DNA of 64,000 nucleotides from positions 682,954,427 through 683,018,426 of the forward strand of contig NC_057803.1 in the NCBI RefSeq assembly GCF_018294505.1, read 5' to 3'. The notes under the pieces are model-generated. The model had not been told where the DNA came from. It searched no databases and was given only the letters and a program-made list of their open reading frames with translations. Within the stretch, counting starts at the first letter, position 1; the number at the start of each line of letters is the position of its first letter. Source of the DNA: Triticum aestivum (lineage: Eukaryota; Streptophyta; Magnoliopsida; Poales; Poaceae). This document shows positions 31,392 to 42,543 of the stretch, in pieces. Position numbers and translations under genes: made by a program.

Positions 31392-34300
31392 TTACTCAAA
31401 AATTACATCCCTAGTACATTCATCCGCCACAAGGCGGGCACCCTTCAGAACATCCTTATAGTAATTTTCGGGCTTGCGATGCTCTTTCCCCGCTGGTGGC
31501 CCGTCCTTCACAAGCTTCTCCGCATCCAGCCTGCCCCAGTGCACCTTAGCACGGGCAAAGGCCCTACGGGCACCTTCAATACAGATGGAGTGCTTGATGA
31601 CTTCGAGCCTTGGACAGGCCTCCACCAACCGCCGCACCAGCCCGAAATAGCTCCCAGGCAGAGCCTCTCCAGGCCACAACCGAACTAGGAGGCCCTTCAT
31701 GGCCGGTTCGGCCACCTTGTGGAGCTCGACCAGTTGCTTCAGCTGGTCGCTCAGGGGCATGGGGTGTCCGGCCTCAGCATACTGAGACTAGAACACCTTC
31801 TCTGTTGAGCTGCCCTCCTCGGCTCGATAGAATGCGGCGGCATCGGATACACTCCGGGGAAGATCTGCAAATGCCCCTGGAGAGCTCCGGATTCAGGTAA
31901 GTATCAAGTAACTCACATTTATGTGTTTACTTTGCATAAAGAATGCCTTACCCGCCGCTATTTTCTTCACCTCATCCAACTCCTGGAGGGTCTTCTGGGA
32001 TTCAGCCTTGGCAGACTTGGCATTTTCAATAGCCGCCGCGAGCTCGGACGCTCACGTCATTGAGTCAAGCTCCAAACTCTCATGTTTCTTCATGAGAACC
32101 TGGAGCTCTTGCCGCACCTTGCCAACCTCGGCCTCATACCTCTCCCGCTTGGTGCGCTCCGCGGCCGCACTCTTCTCGGCCTCGAGCAGCGCTTGCTTAA
32201 GGGTCGCCACCTCAGATGTGGCCCCCACAATATCCATGTTAATCCTATCATTTCTTGCAATTGCACCTTTTTTATATACATATTCAACCAAGGTATTTCT
32301 TACCTTCCTTCTCCTCGAGCTGCTTCTTGGCATGCCCGAGCTCTTGCTCGGACTTCTCGAGGCTCTGCTTCAGCGTGTCCACTTATGCAGTGAGTACGGC
32401 GGACGCCAGCAGAGAAGCCTGCACACGCATATTGACTCCTTTTGTTAGTCTTCTGCGAATTTTTTGATCCTCTATTCATCTTTTCTTCCCGAACGCCCAA
32501 CAGAGCATCAGGGGCTACTGTCTATGCGGTAATATTATTTACACATTATTTACTTTCCTCAAAGCCTGTCAAAAGGCTAGTACAAGCTTCAGTCAGTCCG
32601 CTCTTGGCGAACTGAACCTTCTGGACCACCGCACTCATAATAGCGCGGTGCTCCTCGTCGATGGAGGTGCCTTGGAGCGCCTCCAACATATTGTCCGGCG
32701 CCTCCGGGTGGATGGGGGTTGCCGGCACGGTGGACTTGCTCCTCTTGGAAGGAGGTCCCCCGCCGGACTCCAGAACCCTTGAAGGTTCTGAAGCGGTGTC
32801 CGGCCTAGAGCCGGACTTGGAGCCCTGGGGGGGTTTCATCCCCTTTACTCCTGGAGTCCGGGAGGTCGCCATGCGGCACCTCCGGGACCACCTCCTCCCT
32901 GCTTGGACCTGTTGGGACAACACCTCGGTGTCGTCCATAGGGCGGGGGAGGAAGCCGTCGGAAGCGAGTTCACATACGATGAGTCCAGTGAGCCGCTCGA
33001 CGACGCGTCGAGCCGGTCTTTGGGTGGGCTGCATAAGCATATTCGACATAAGGGAAAGCTGTGCAATAAACGAATACTATGAATTACTCTGGTATCCTGA
33101 TACTTACGATTTTGCCAGGGGCTTGGCCTTGGGCTGCCACTCCTCTTCACCGTCGTCGGCGTCGTTGGAGTAGTCCGGAGGAAGGGTTTTCCCCTTCTTG
33201 GACCCTCCGGCCTCCTCAGAGAGGGCGGCCTTCCTTTTCTTCTCTCCTTTCGCTGGAGGGGGAGAGGTCTCTTATTCTTCCTCCTCATCTTCACGAGAGG
33301 AAGGCGCTTCGGGACCGTCGGATGACGAATCCGACACCTCCTGGCACCGGGCACTCTTTCGAGTCCCTGTGGCCCTTTTCGTGGCCTTCTTCTCCGGTAC
33401 CACATAGGGCGCCAGAACCAGCAGCTTCGCCAAGCGAGCGTCTGCTGGGCCTTCGGGCAAAGGAGCCGAACAGTTGATCTGTCCGGACGTCACCTCCCAA
33501 TCCTATCAAAGATAAGGGAACTTAGATCCCGCATAGAGTCAAACTATGACAAACCGATACCCTGTAAAAGGACAAAGACAGCTTACCGCATGAGCATGAT
33601 GTTGAGTACTGAATCCGCGATCCTCGGCAGCGGATGTGGGAGCCTTGGCGCCCTTGAAAAGCATCCTCCAGGCATCTTCGTACGTCGTGTCGAAGAGCCT
33701 GTTTAGAGTTCGATGCTGCGCCAGGTCGAACTCCCACAGGTTGAAGGCCCATCGTTGACATGGGAGGATCAGGCGGATGAGCATAACCTGGACTACGTTG
33801 ACAAGCTTGAGCTTCTTGTCCACCAGGGTTTGGATGCATGTTTGGAGTCTGGTCAACTCTCCTTTTTTACCCCAAGACAGGCCTGTCTCCTTCTAGGAGG
33901 TGAGCCGCGTAGGGGGGCCGGATCGAAACTCAGGGGGTGTGACCCATTCGGCGTCGCGCGGCTCGGTGACGTAAAACCACCATGATTGTCACCCCTTCAG
34001 GGTCTCCACAAAGGAGCCCTCGAGCCATAGGATGTTAGCCATCTTGCCAACCATGGCACCGCCGCACTCCGCCTGGCTGCCGCGCACCACCTTTGGCTTG
34101 ACATTGAAAGTCTTAAGCCATAGGCCGAAATGGGGGCGGATGCGGAGGAACGCCTCGCACACGACGATAAACGCCGAGATGTTGAGGACGAAGTTCGGGG
34201 CCAGATCGTGGAAATCTAGGCCATAGTAGAACATGAGCCCCCGGACAAATGGATGCAGAGGGAAGCCCAGTCCGCGGAGGAAATGGAGGAGGAATACCAC

Positions 34301-34537
34301 CCTCTAGTGGGGCCTAGGAGTGGGGATGAGCTGCCCCTTTTCGGGAAGCCGGTGCGCGATGTCGCTAGCCAGATATCCGGTCTTCCTCAGCTTTTTGATG
34401 TGTCCCTCCGTGACGGAGGAGACCATCCACTTGCCTCCCACTCCGGACATGACTGGAGAAGGTTGAGGTGGTAGTGCGGACTTGGGCGCTGGAGCTCGAG
34501 TGCGCAAGAATGGATAGGCAAAGGAGGAAGAAGGCAT
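31392..34537 (-). pseudogene. Element E antisense gene with Transposase_28-like domain, decayed
   Basis: On the minus strand, opposite to gag, the first exon runs about 34450-33588 in one frame but with stops at 34304, 33989 and near 33893. It carries FVRGLMFYYGLDFHDLAPNF and ISAFIVVCEAFLRIRPHFGL, the signature of the putative gypsy-type transposon domain (Transposase_28). GT-AG boundaries can be seen ending exons at 33588 and 33108 and opening them at 33502 and 33028. Further exons carry an acidic/basic linker, a coiled coil (32333-32052: LKQALLEAEKSAAAERTKRE) and a final exon to 31392 (LVRRLVEACPRLEVIKHSIC). A TATA-like CATATAAG lies at 34563-34570, so the ATG at 34450 is a better start than the one at 34537. 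Position, orientation and exon order match the intact gene in G. Confidence 0.72.
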
Positions 34538-34984
34538 GGGTGAAAAGGTGGATCCTTATCCCCTTATATGGGTAGACGCAACTGCATGTCCCCACCAGCC
34601 TGGTAAAACTCGCTTATCTCCAAGCGCCATAATCAAAGGCGCGGTTGGGTTACCCACGCCCGTATTGATGAGAATCCCGGAATAAGGGGACACGATCTCT
34701 GCTTTGACAAGACGTGCCAAGGAAACCGCCTCGCATAACGCGCTAAGGTGGGATACTGAATGACTCGGATAAAGGCTTGGCCCTGGTGTGTCACGCTACG
34801 GAATACGTCAGCAGATTAGATTTTTGTAAATATTATTCTCTCTATGGCAATATGTGAAAACTTATTTTGCAGAGCCGGACACTATCTTTGTGTTTAAAAT
34901 CTTCTATAAAGTACTTGGAGGAGGAACCCGCCTTGCAATGCCGAAGACAATATGCGCACCGGACTCGTCGTCATTGAAGCCTGG

Positions 34985-34996
34985 TTCAGGGGCTAC
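34985..34996 (+). other. Element E polypurine tract
   Basis: The sequence ttcaggggctac directly precedes the 3' LTR. Element G has the similar TTCGGGGGCTAA at the same place. Confidence 0.6.
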
Positions 34997-35720
34997 TGAG
35001 GGAGTCCTGGATTAGGGGGTGTTCGGATAGCCGAACTATACCTTCAGCCGGACTCCTGGACTATGAAGATACAAGATTGAAGACTCCGTCCCGTGTCCTG
35101 AAGGGACTTTCCTTGGCGTGGAAGGCAAGCTTGGCGATACGGATGTTCAGATCTCCTACCATTCTAACCGACTCTATATAACCCTAACCCTCTCCGGTGT
35201 CTATATAAACCGGGGGGGTTTAGTCCGTAGGACAACATACACATCAACAATCATACCATAGGCTAGCTTCTAGGGTTTAGCCTCTCTGATCTCGTGGTAG
35301 ATCTACTCTTGTACTACCCATATCATCAATATTAATCAAGCAGGACGTAAGGTTTTACCTCCATCGAGAGGGCCCGAACCTGGGTAAAACTTCGTGTCCC
35401 TTGCCTCCTGTTACCATCCGGCCTAGACGCACAGTTCGGGACCCCCTACCCAGCATTTTGACTTTCGGTTTGTGATTTTTCTCGCCCTAGGCCGAGATGG
35501 CCGAATTTCGGTCGTTTTTAAAAATTTCGGCCGAAATTTGACCAAATTTTGACTGAAATTTGATTAAAATTTGACCAAAATTTCTCAAATTTGACCAATT
35601 TCGGCGGAAGATAGATTTCGCCCTAGGCCGAGATGGCCGAAATTCGGCCAAAATCCATTTTTTACGGCCGAATTTCAAAACCCTGCCCCTACCCGAGATT
35701 CGCCGGTTTTGACACCGACA
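34997..35720 (+). repeat. Element E 3' LTR, interrupted by a MITE
   Basis: Matches 26460-26940 almost base for base from TGAGGGAGTCC to TTTTGACACCGACA. It is longer by 243 bp, exactly the MITE (235 bp) plus one 8-bp TSD copy. Confidence 0.95.
35451..35685. mobile_element. hAT-type MITE (235 bp) in element E 3' LTR
   Basis: Flanked by an 8-bp TSD, CCCCTACC (35443-35450 and 35686-35693); the empty site is preserved in the 5' LTR. The terminal inverted repeats are imperfect (CAGCATTTTGACTTTCGG and, reversed, CAGGGTTTTGAAATTCGG). An 8-bp TSD with CAG...CTG ends fits the hAT superfamily. It is AT-rich with repeated aaatttgacc phrases. The 20-mer gccctaggccgagatggccg occurs twice in direct orientation (near 35486 and 35620). 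There is no coding capacity. Confidence 0.93.
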
Positions 35721-35725
35721 CCCAA

Positions 35726-35759
35726 CAACGTCTACAAGAAGGTTGTGTAGTAGACATCA
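35726..35759 (+). repeat. Element D 5' LTR, terminal 34 bp after element E
   Basis: Continues the LTR from 26459 and ends GTAGACATCA, matching the end of the 3' LTR at 42038. Confidence 0.93.
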
Positions 35760-35769
35760 AGCTCTTTTC

Positions 35770-35789
35770 TCGCGCCGTTGCCGGGGAGG
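35770..35789 (+). other. Element D primer-binding site
   Basis: TCGCGCCGTTGCCGGGGAGG, 10 nt after the LTR. It matches the usual TGGCGCCG form except at the second base, a probable mutation. Confidence 0.75.
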
Positions 35790-35884
35790 TTAGCGCTTGA
35801 AGGTATATCTTTAGATCTTGCAATCGAATCTTTTTGTTTCTTGTTTTATCACTAGTTTAGTTTATAAAAGAAAACTGTAAAAAA

Positions 35885-36976
35885 ATGGAATTGAGTTTAC
35901 CTCATATGCTTCATCTTTTTAGTATCTTTCGTGAGTATGATGGGAAGGAAAATTGTGCCAAAGTGTTAGAAGAAGAATGCATTAAAATGTTTGGCACTAA
36001 ATCTTTGAATGATGAGCATGATTGCAATGTTTTTAGTATGAACTCCTTGAATATCCATAGTACTAATGATGATTGCACTAGTTATGATGAAAATGTCTCC
36101 TATAAACATGTCAATTTTTGTGGAGTGCATAGAGTTTGCAAGTACATGCCAATTAGGGAAGATAGATATTGCAAGAGGCATAAGAATTTAGAAACTAAAT
36201 GGTTGCAAGAAAGGCTAAATGTTAGTGCTGAAAATTTAAAATTTCTTAGCCATACTTGTGAACTTTGCAATGAACATCGTCATTTAAATATCAAATGCAA
36301 ATTGTTTCATGATCGAATCGTGTCCAAAAATTGTGATGACTTGATTTCCCTTGCACATTATAATGGACTTAGTTTGCTTTTGGGTTATGAAGAAATGAAA
36401 CATCAAACTAAGATTATTCTAGAATATAACCTCGAGAAATTCCTCAATATTGATCCAGAAGAAATTTATATGTATTGTGCAGTGAATTGCATTGAAAATC
36501 CTTATATTGACAATTATATAAAGCAAAGAAAACAAACAGAAGATGAAGAGAATACTAACGAAAGGGAAGAGACTTCCCAATATCCTCATATTATTTCTTA
36601 TGATGAATCAGGTAACGAGGAGGAGCCTTCTATTCAACCAATCTCATTAATAAGGAGCTCCAAAAAGAGGGTTGAACCCACACATGATGTGAAGAAGAAA
36701 AAGAAAAGATGTAGAAGCAAAGGTAAAAAGGCATCTCTCCCAAATGATGTTGCTCCTATTACTCCTTGTGATGATGATAATTGCTATACTATTGGTGCTA
36801 TCCATACTATTAATGATAAGACTGATTATGCTTATGATATGAAAAGGCCCAAGCTCGGGGAAGCTATGTTTTATGAGTTTGACATATTTGAGAATATATT
36901 TGCTGCAATTAATCTTTGTCCCAAGCTTGGGGTGCTATGTTTGATGAAGATGATATTTTTCCCCACCAAGTTTTGA
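35885..36976 (+). CDS. Element D orphan ORF 1 (363 codons), function unknown
   Basis: Begins MELSLPHMLHLFSIFREYDG, the first ATG after the leader, in a favourable AAAAATGG context. I recognise no enzymatic domain. The protein is acidic and Asn-rich, with several Cys/His clusters (CKYMPIREDRYCKRHK, SHTCELCNEHRHLNIKC), suggesting possible metal binding. A lysine-rich stretch (KKKKKRCRSKGKK) near residue 277 could be a nuclear localisation signal. The end is probably false: the repeated phrase around PKLG is followed by a frame change near 36925, after which the next ORF carries on the same style of sequence. Elements of this group without gag but with such an ORF are usually classed as non-autonomous. 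Confidence 0.6.
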   Translation: MELSLPHMLHLFSIFREYDGKENCAKVLEEECIKMFGTKSLNDEHDCNVFSMNSLNIHSTNDDCTSYDENVSYKHVNFCGVHRVCKYMPIREDRYCKRHKNLETKWLQERLNVSAENLKFLSHTCELCNEHRHLNIKCKLFHDRIVSKNCDDLISLAHYNGLSLLLGYEEMKHQTKIILEYNLEKFLNIDPEEIYMYCAVNCIENPYIDNYIKQRKQTEDEENTNEREETSQYPHIISYDESGNEEEPSIQPISLIRSSKKRVEPTHDVKKKKKRCRSKGKKASLPNDVAPITPCDDDNCYTIGAIHTINDKTDYAYDMKRPKLGEAMFYEFDIFENIFAAINLCPKLGVLCLMKMIFFPTKF

Positions 36977-37001
36977 TGAGAAAATTTATTATGATGAAAG
37001 C

Positions 37002-37592
37002 ATGCCTCCTATTTATGATGATTATATTGATGAAAGTAGATTTGGAGAGGTCATGACTTTATTTAGTGATGAATCCACTATTTCGGAAGAGGTTCCAATT
37101 GATTATCAGAACAAAGTTGTTATCTATGATGATTATTGTGATGACTTGTATGCTATAAAGAATAATGATAACCATGAAACTTGTCATCATGATTTTAGTT
37201 TTCAATTGGATTATGCCTCACACGATAGTTATTCTGTTGAGTTTGCTCCCACTACTATTCATGAGAAGAAGTTTGCTTATGTGGAGAGTAATAAAAATTC
37301 TACGCTTGTGCATCATGAAAATAGTGCTTTATGTGATAGTTATACTGTTGAATTCATTCATGATGCTACTGAAAATTATTATGAGGGAGGAATATATGCT
37401 TGTAGGAATTGCAATAATATCAAGTTTCCTCTCTATGTGCTTAAAGTTTTGAAGTTATGCTTGTTTTGCCTTCCTATGCTAGTTGATTATTGTTCCTATA
37501 AGTTGTTTGCTCACAAAATCCCAATGCATAGGAAGTGGGTTATACTTAAATGTGCTAGTCAAATTCTTCAATATGCTCTCTTTATGTTTTAG
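37002..37592 (+). CDS. Element D orphan ORF 2 (196 codons), probably the continuation of ORF 1
   Basis: A different frame from ORF 1, separated by about 25 bp. Upstream of its ATG the same frame reads FDEKIYYDES, so the frame is open before the Met, and this looks like the 3' end of one original gene broken by indels near 36925-36970. Composition is the same: Asp/Tyr/Asn-rich with short repeats (VIYDDYCDDLY, CDSYTVEF and HDSYSVEF). The C-terminal 60 residues are more hydrophobic and basic with several Cys. No known domain. The ORF stops shortly before the conserved 3' non-coding block. Confidence 0.55.
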   Translation: MPPIYDDYIDESRFGEVMTLFSDESTISEEVPIDYQNKVVIYDDYCDDLYAIKNNDNHETCHHDFSFQLDYASHDSYSVEFAPTTIHEKKFAYVESNKNSTLVHHENSALCDSYTVEFIHDATENYYEGGIYACRNCNNIKFPLYVLKVLKLCLFCLPMLVDYCSYKLFAHKIPMHRKWVILKCASQILQYALFMF

Positions 37593-40355
37593 TTCTTATC
37601 CTTTATGTGAGCATCGTTGAAATCATCATGCCTAGCTAGGGGCATTAAACGATAGCGCTTGTTGGGAGGCAACCCAACTTTATTTTTGTTCCTTGACTTT
37701 TTCTCCTGTTTAGTAATAAATAATTTATTGAGCCTCTGTTATGATTGAGTTTTTATGTTTTAATTAGTGTTTGTGCCAAGTAGAACCGTTGGGAAGACTT
37801 GGGGAAAGTCTTGTTGATCCTACTGTAAAAACAGAAACTTTAGCCCTCACGAGAATTGCTGCCATTTTTATTGGAGAGTGATATTTAGTTAATTCTTTTT
37901 GAATATGATTAATAGATAAATTACTAACATCCATAAATTTATTTTAGAATTTTTTGGGTTCCAGAAGTTTGCGTTAGTTACATATTACTACAGACTGTTC
38001 TGTTTTTGACAGATTCTGTTTTCCGTGTGTTGTTTACTTATTTTGATGAGTCTATGGCTAGTAAAAGAGTTCATAAACCATACAAAAGTTGGAATACAGT
38101 AGGTTTAACACCAATATAAATAAATAATGAGTTCATTACAGTACCTTGAAGTGGTGTTTTGCTTTCTTTCGCTAACGGAGCTCATGAGTTTTCTGTTAAG
38201 TTTTGTGTTGTGAAGTTTTCAAGTTTTGGGTAAAGATTCGGTGGACTATGGAATAAGGAGTGGAAAGAGCCTAAGCTTGGGGATGCCCAAGGCACCCCAA
38301 GGTATTCAAGGACAACCAAGAGCCTAAGCTTGGGAATGCCCCGGAAGGCATCCCCTCTTTCGTCTTCGTTCATCGGTAACTTTACTTGGAGCTATATTTT
38401 TATTTACCACATGATATGTGTTTTGCTTGGAGCGTCATTTTATTTTATTTAGTTTTGCTTGATGTTTGAATAAAATACCAAGATCTTAAATTCTTAAATT
38501 TTAGAGAGTCTTCACATAGTTGCATAATTATTCGACTACTCATTGATCTTCACTTATATCTTTAGGAGTAGTTTGTTGTTGCTGTAGTGCTTCACTTATA
38601 TCTTTTTAGAGCACGGTGATGGTTTTATTTTATAGAAATAGATGAACTCGCATGCTTCACTTGTATCATTTTGAGAGTCTCTAAACAGCATGGTAGTTTG
38701 CTTTGGTTATGAATTTAGTCCTAATATGATGGGCATCCAAGAGGGATATAATAAAAACTTTCATATAAAGTGCATTGAATACTATGAGAAGTTTGATACT
38801 TGATGATTGTTTTGAGATATGACGATGGTGATATTAAAGTCATGCTAGTTGAGTGGTTGTGAATTTGGAAATACTTGTGTTGAAGTTTGTGATTCCCGTA
38901 GCATGCACGTATGGTGAACCGTTATGTGACGAAGTCAGAGCATGATTTATTTATTTATTGTCTTCCTTATGAGTGGCGGTCGGGGATGAGCGATGGTCTT
39001 TTCCTACCAATCTATCCCCCTAGGAGCATGCACGTAGTACTTTGTTTCGATAACTAATATATTTTTGCAATAAGTATGTAAGTTCTTTATGACTAATGTT
39101 GAGTCCATGGATTATACGCACTCTCACTCTTCCACCATTGCTAGCCTCTCTAGTACCACGCAACTTTCGCCGATACCATAAACCCACCATTTACCTTCCT
39201 GAAAACAGCCACCATACCTACCTATCATGGCATTTCCATAGCCATTCCGAGATATATTGCCATGCAACTTTCCACCATTCCGTTTACTATGATACGCTCC
39301 ATCATTGTCATATTGCTTTGCATGATCATGTAGTTGACATTGTATTTGTGGCAAAGCCACCGTTCATAATTCTTTCATACATGTCACTCATGCAGCATTG
39401 CACATCCCGGTACACTGCCGGAGGCATTCATATAGAGTCATACTTTGTTCTAGTATCGAGTTGTAATCATTGATTTGTAAATAAATAGAAGTTTGATGAT
39501 CATCATTAATAGAGCATTGTCCCAAAAAAGGCCAAAAAAAGAGACGCCAAATAAAAAAAGGAAAGGCCAAAAAAAGGGACAATGCTACTATCCTTTTTCC
39601 ACACTTGTGCTTCAAAATAGCACCACGATCTTCACGATAGAGAGTCTCTTGTTTTGTCACTTTCATATACTAGTGGGAATTTTTCATTATAGAATTTGGC
39701 TTGTATATTCCAACAATGGGCCTCCTCAAGTGCCCTAGGTCTTCGTGAGCAAGCAAGTTGGATGCACACCCACTTAGTTTCTTTTGTTGAGCTTTCATAC
39801 ATTTATAGCTCTAGTGCATCCGTTGCATGGCAATCCCTACTCACTCACATTGATATCTATTAACGGGCATCTCCATAGCCCGTTGATACGCCTAGTTGAT
39901 GTGAGACTATCTTCTCCTTTTTGTCTTCTCCACAAACACCATTCTATTCCACCTATAGTGTTATATCCATGGCTCACGCTCATATATTGCGTGAAGATTG
40001 AAAAAGTTTGAGAACATCAAAAGTATGAAACAATTGCTTGGCTTGTCATAGGGGTTGTGAATAATTTAAATATGTTGTGTGGTGAAGATGGAGCATAGCC
40101 AGACTATATGATTTTGTAGGGATAGCTTTCTTAGGCCATGTTATTTTGAGAAGACATAATTGCTTTGTTAGTATGCTTGAAGTATTATTATTTTTATGTT
40201 AATATTAAACTTTTGTCTTGAATCTTATGGATCTGAATATTCTTGCCACAATAAAGAATTACATGGATAAATATGTTAGGTAGCATTCCACATCAAAAAT
40301 TCTGTTTTTATCATTTACCTACTCGAGGACGAGCAGGAATTAAGCTTTGGGATGT
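37593..40355 (+). other. Element D 3' non-coding block, partly shared with element B
   Basis: No credible gene. The stretch 37600-39180 aligns with the reverse complement of 7386-9000 in element B. The remainder to the 3' LTR (39180-40355) has no counterpart in the window. A purine-rich segment (gaattaagctttgggatgt) precedes the 3' LTR as a weak polypurine tract. Confidence 0.7.
38332..38355 (+). other. Conserved hairpin in element D 3' region
   Basis: GGGAATGCC, the loop ccggaa and GGCATCCCC form a 9-bp stem with one mismatch, homologous to the perfect stem at 8231-8254 in element B. Confidence 0.55.
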
Positions 40356-42038
40356 TGATACGTCTCCAACGTATCTATAATTTTTGATTGTTTCATGCTA
40401 TTATATTATCAACCTTGGATGTTTTATATGCATTTATATGCTATTTTATATGATTTTTGGGACTAACCTATTAACCTATAGCCCAGTGCCAGTTTCTGTT
40501 TTTTTTCTTGTTTTAGAGTACCGCAGAAAAGGAAAATCAAACGGAGTCCAATTAACCTGAAACTTCACGGAACTTATTTTTGGAACGAAACCAATCCAGA
40601 AGACTTGGGGTGTACGTAAGGGAAGCAACGAGGAAGGCACGAGGTAGGGGGGCGCGCCCACCCCCTGGGCGTGCCCCCCACCATCATGGGCCCCTCGTTG
40701 CCCCCTGACATATTTCTTCCTCCTATATATACCAATATACCCTAAAACCATTGAGCAACACAATAGATCGGGAGTTCCGCCGCCAGAAGCCTCCGTAGCC
40801 ACCGAAAACCAATCTAGACCCGTTCCGGCACCCTACCGGAGGGGGAATCCCTCACCGGTGGCCATCTTCATCATCCCAGCGCTCTCCATGATGAGGAGGG
40901 AGTAGTTCTCCCTCGGGGCTGAGGGTATGTACCAGTAGCTATGTGTTTGATCTCTCTCTCTCGTGGTCTTGAGGTGATACGATCTTGATGTATCGCGAGC
41001 TTTGCTATTATAGTTGGATCTTATGATGTTTCTCCCCCTCTACTCTCTTGTAATGGATTGAGTTTTCCCTTTGAAGTTATCTTATCGGATTGAGTCCTTA
41101 AGGATTTGAGAACACTTTGATGTATGTCTTGTGTGGGATACCCGTGGTGACAAAGGGGTATTCTATTGATCCGTTTGATGTATGTTTTGGTGATCAACTT
41201 GCAGGTTCCAACCATGAACCTATGCATAGGGGTTGGCACCCATTTTCGTCTTGACTCTGCAGTAGAAACTTTGGGGCACTCTTTGAATTTCTTTGTGTTG
41301 GTTTGAATAGATGAATCTGAGATTGTGTGATGCATATCATATAATCATACCCACGGATACTTGAGGTGACATTGGAGTATCTAGGTGACATTAGGGTTTT
41401 GGTTGATTTGTGTCTTAAGGTGTTATTCTAGTACGAACTCTATGATAGATTGAACGGAAAGAATAGCTTCATGTTATTTTACTACGGACTCTTGAATAGA
41501 TCGATCAGAAAGGATAACTTTGAGGTGGTTTCATACCTTACCATAATCTCTTCGTTTGTTCACTGCTATTAGTGACTTTGGAGTGACTCTTTGTTGCATG
41601 TTGAGGGATAGCTATATGATCCAATCATGTTATTATTGTTGAGGGAACTTGCACTAGTGAAAGTATGAACCATAGGCCTTGTTTCAACACATTGCAATAC
41701 CGTTTACACTCACTTTTATCATTAGTTACCTTGCTGTTTTTATATTTTCAGACTACAAAAACCTATATCTACCATCCATATTGCATTTGTATCTCCATCT
41801 CTTCGCCGAACTAGTGCACCTATACAATTTACCATTGTATTGGGTGTGTTGGGGACACAAGAGACTCTTTGTTATTTGGTTGCAGGGTTGTTTGAGAGAG
41901 ACCATCTTCATCCTACGCCTCCCATAGATAGATAAACCTTAGGTCATCCACTTAAGGGAAATTTGCTACTGTCCTAAAAACCTCTGCACTTGGAGGCCCA
42001 ACAACGTCTACAAGAAGAAGGTTGTGTAGTAGACATCA
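40356..42038 (+). repeat. Element D 3' LTR (1683 bp)
   Basis: Starts TGATACGTCTCCAACG and ends GTAGTAGACATCA, followed by the TSD ATGAT. Collinear with the split 5' LTR. Confidence 0.94.
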
Positions 42039-42543
42039 ATGATGTGGCTTTGAATGGTGCATTTTGAACACACAAAAAGTCTAGAGTTCAAATAAGTTCA
42101 AAAAAATGAAATCCCTTTGTAGTAGATGAGTTTTCGTCCGAAACGCTGATACTTCGAAAGAGATTGTCCATTTTCTACACGAAGTGCATCCAGTTTTTGT
42201 TGTAACCCTCTCAACTTTTTAGCACATGCTATGTGGGTGAAATGATGATACCATGCCAACTTTCAATCTTTTCAGAGCTCATTTGTAGTGCTTTTCAATT
42301 TGAGGGTCATTTAGTTAAAAAAATCAGTAAATGCATGAAAAATACCAAATGAAGTCATAAAGGTTTGAAAAATGATGATGTGGATTTGAATGGTGCATTT
42401 TGAACACACAAAAAGTCTGGAGTTCAAATAAGTTCAAAAAAATGAAATCCCTTTGTAATAGTTGAGAGGAGCTCGAGAGGGTCGGCACAACAGCGCTTAT
42501 AAACCACTCTGAAGCCCTCTCATCTAGCGAGGAGGGACTAAAT
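42039..42543 (+). mobile_element. CACTA transposon, middle piece with tandem repeats
   Basis: Continues the repeat interrupted at 24813. The segment 42044-42379 is one full 336-bp unit and 42380-42465 begins the next (both start gtgg.tttgaatggtgcattt). From 42466 a unique stretch (aaaccactctgaagccctct) leads to the insertion point of element F. No coding capacity. Confidence 0.78.

Larger units (their letters stand above)
26460..35720 (+). mobile_element. Element E: Fatima-like Gypsy element with gag-protease and antisense gene, pol missing
   Basis: Flanked by the TSD CCCAA (26455-26459 and 35721-35725). The LTRs start T(C/G)AGGGAGTCCTGGATTAGG and end TTTTGACACCGACA, which I recognise as the Fatima family of Triticeae. 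Both LTRs are 481 bp once the MITE and its TSD are removed from the right copy. Gag-protease is on the plus strand, a broken gene lies on the minus strand before the 3' LTR, and no RT or integrase is found between them. So it is a non-autonomous deletion form. Confidence 0.93.
24814..42038 (+). mobile_element. Element D: WHAM/Sabrina-type Gypsy element with orphan ORF, complete
   Basis: Bounded by LTRs 24814-35759 (interrupted) and 40356-42038 and by the TSD ATGAT (24809-24813 and 42039-42043). Without element E it is about 7.96 kb. Orientation is plus, from the primer-binding site after the first LTR. It has no gag, protease, RT or integrase that I can recognise. It carries an orphan ORF pair and a long 3' non-coding block shared with element B. 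It is therefore non-autonomous. Confidence 0.93.

Noticed and set aside
35487..35678. 63-codon ORF with repeated KFGRK/NFGQ phrases
   Set aside because: Lies entirely within the non-coding MITE and reflects its aaatttgacc repeats.
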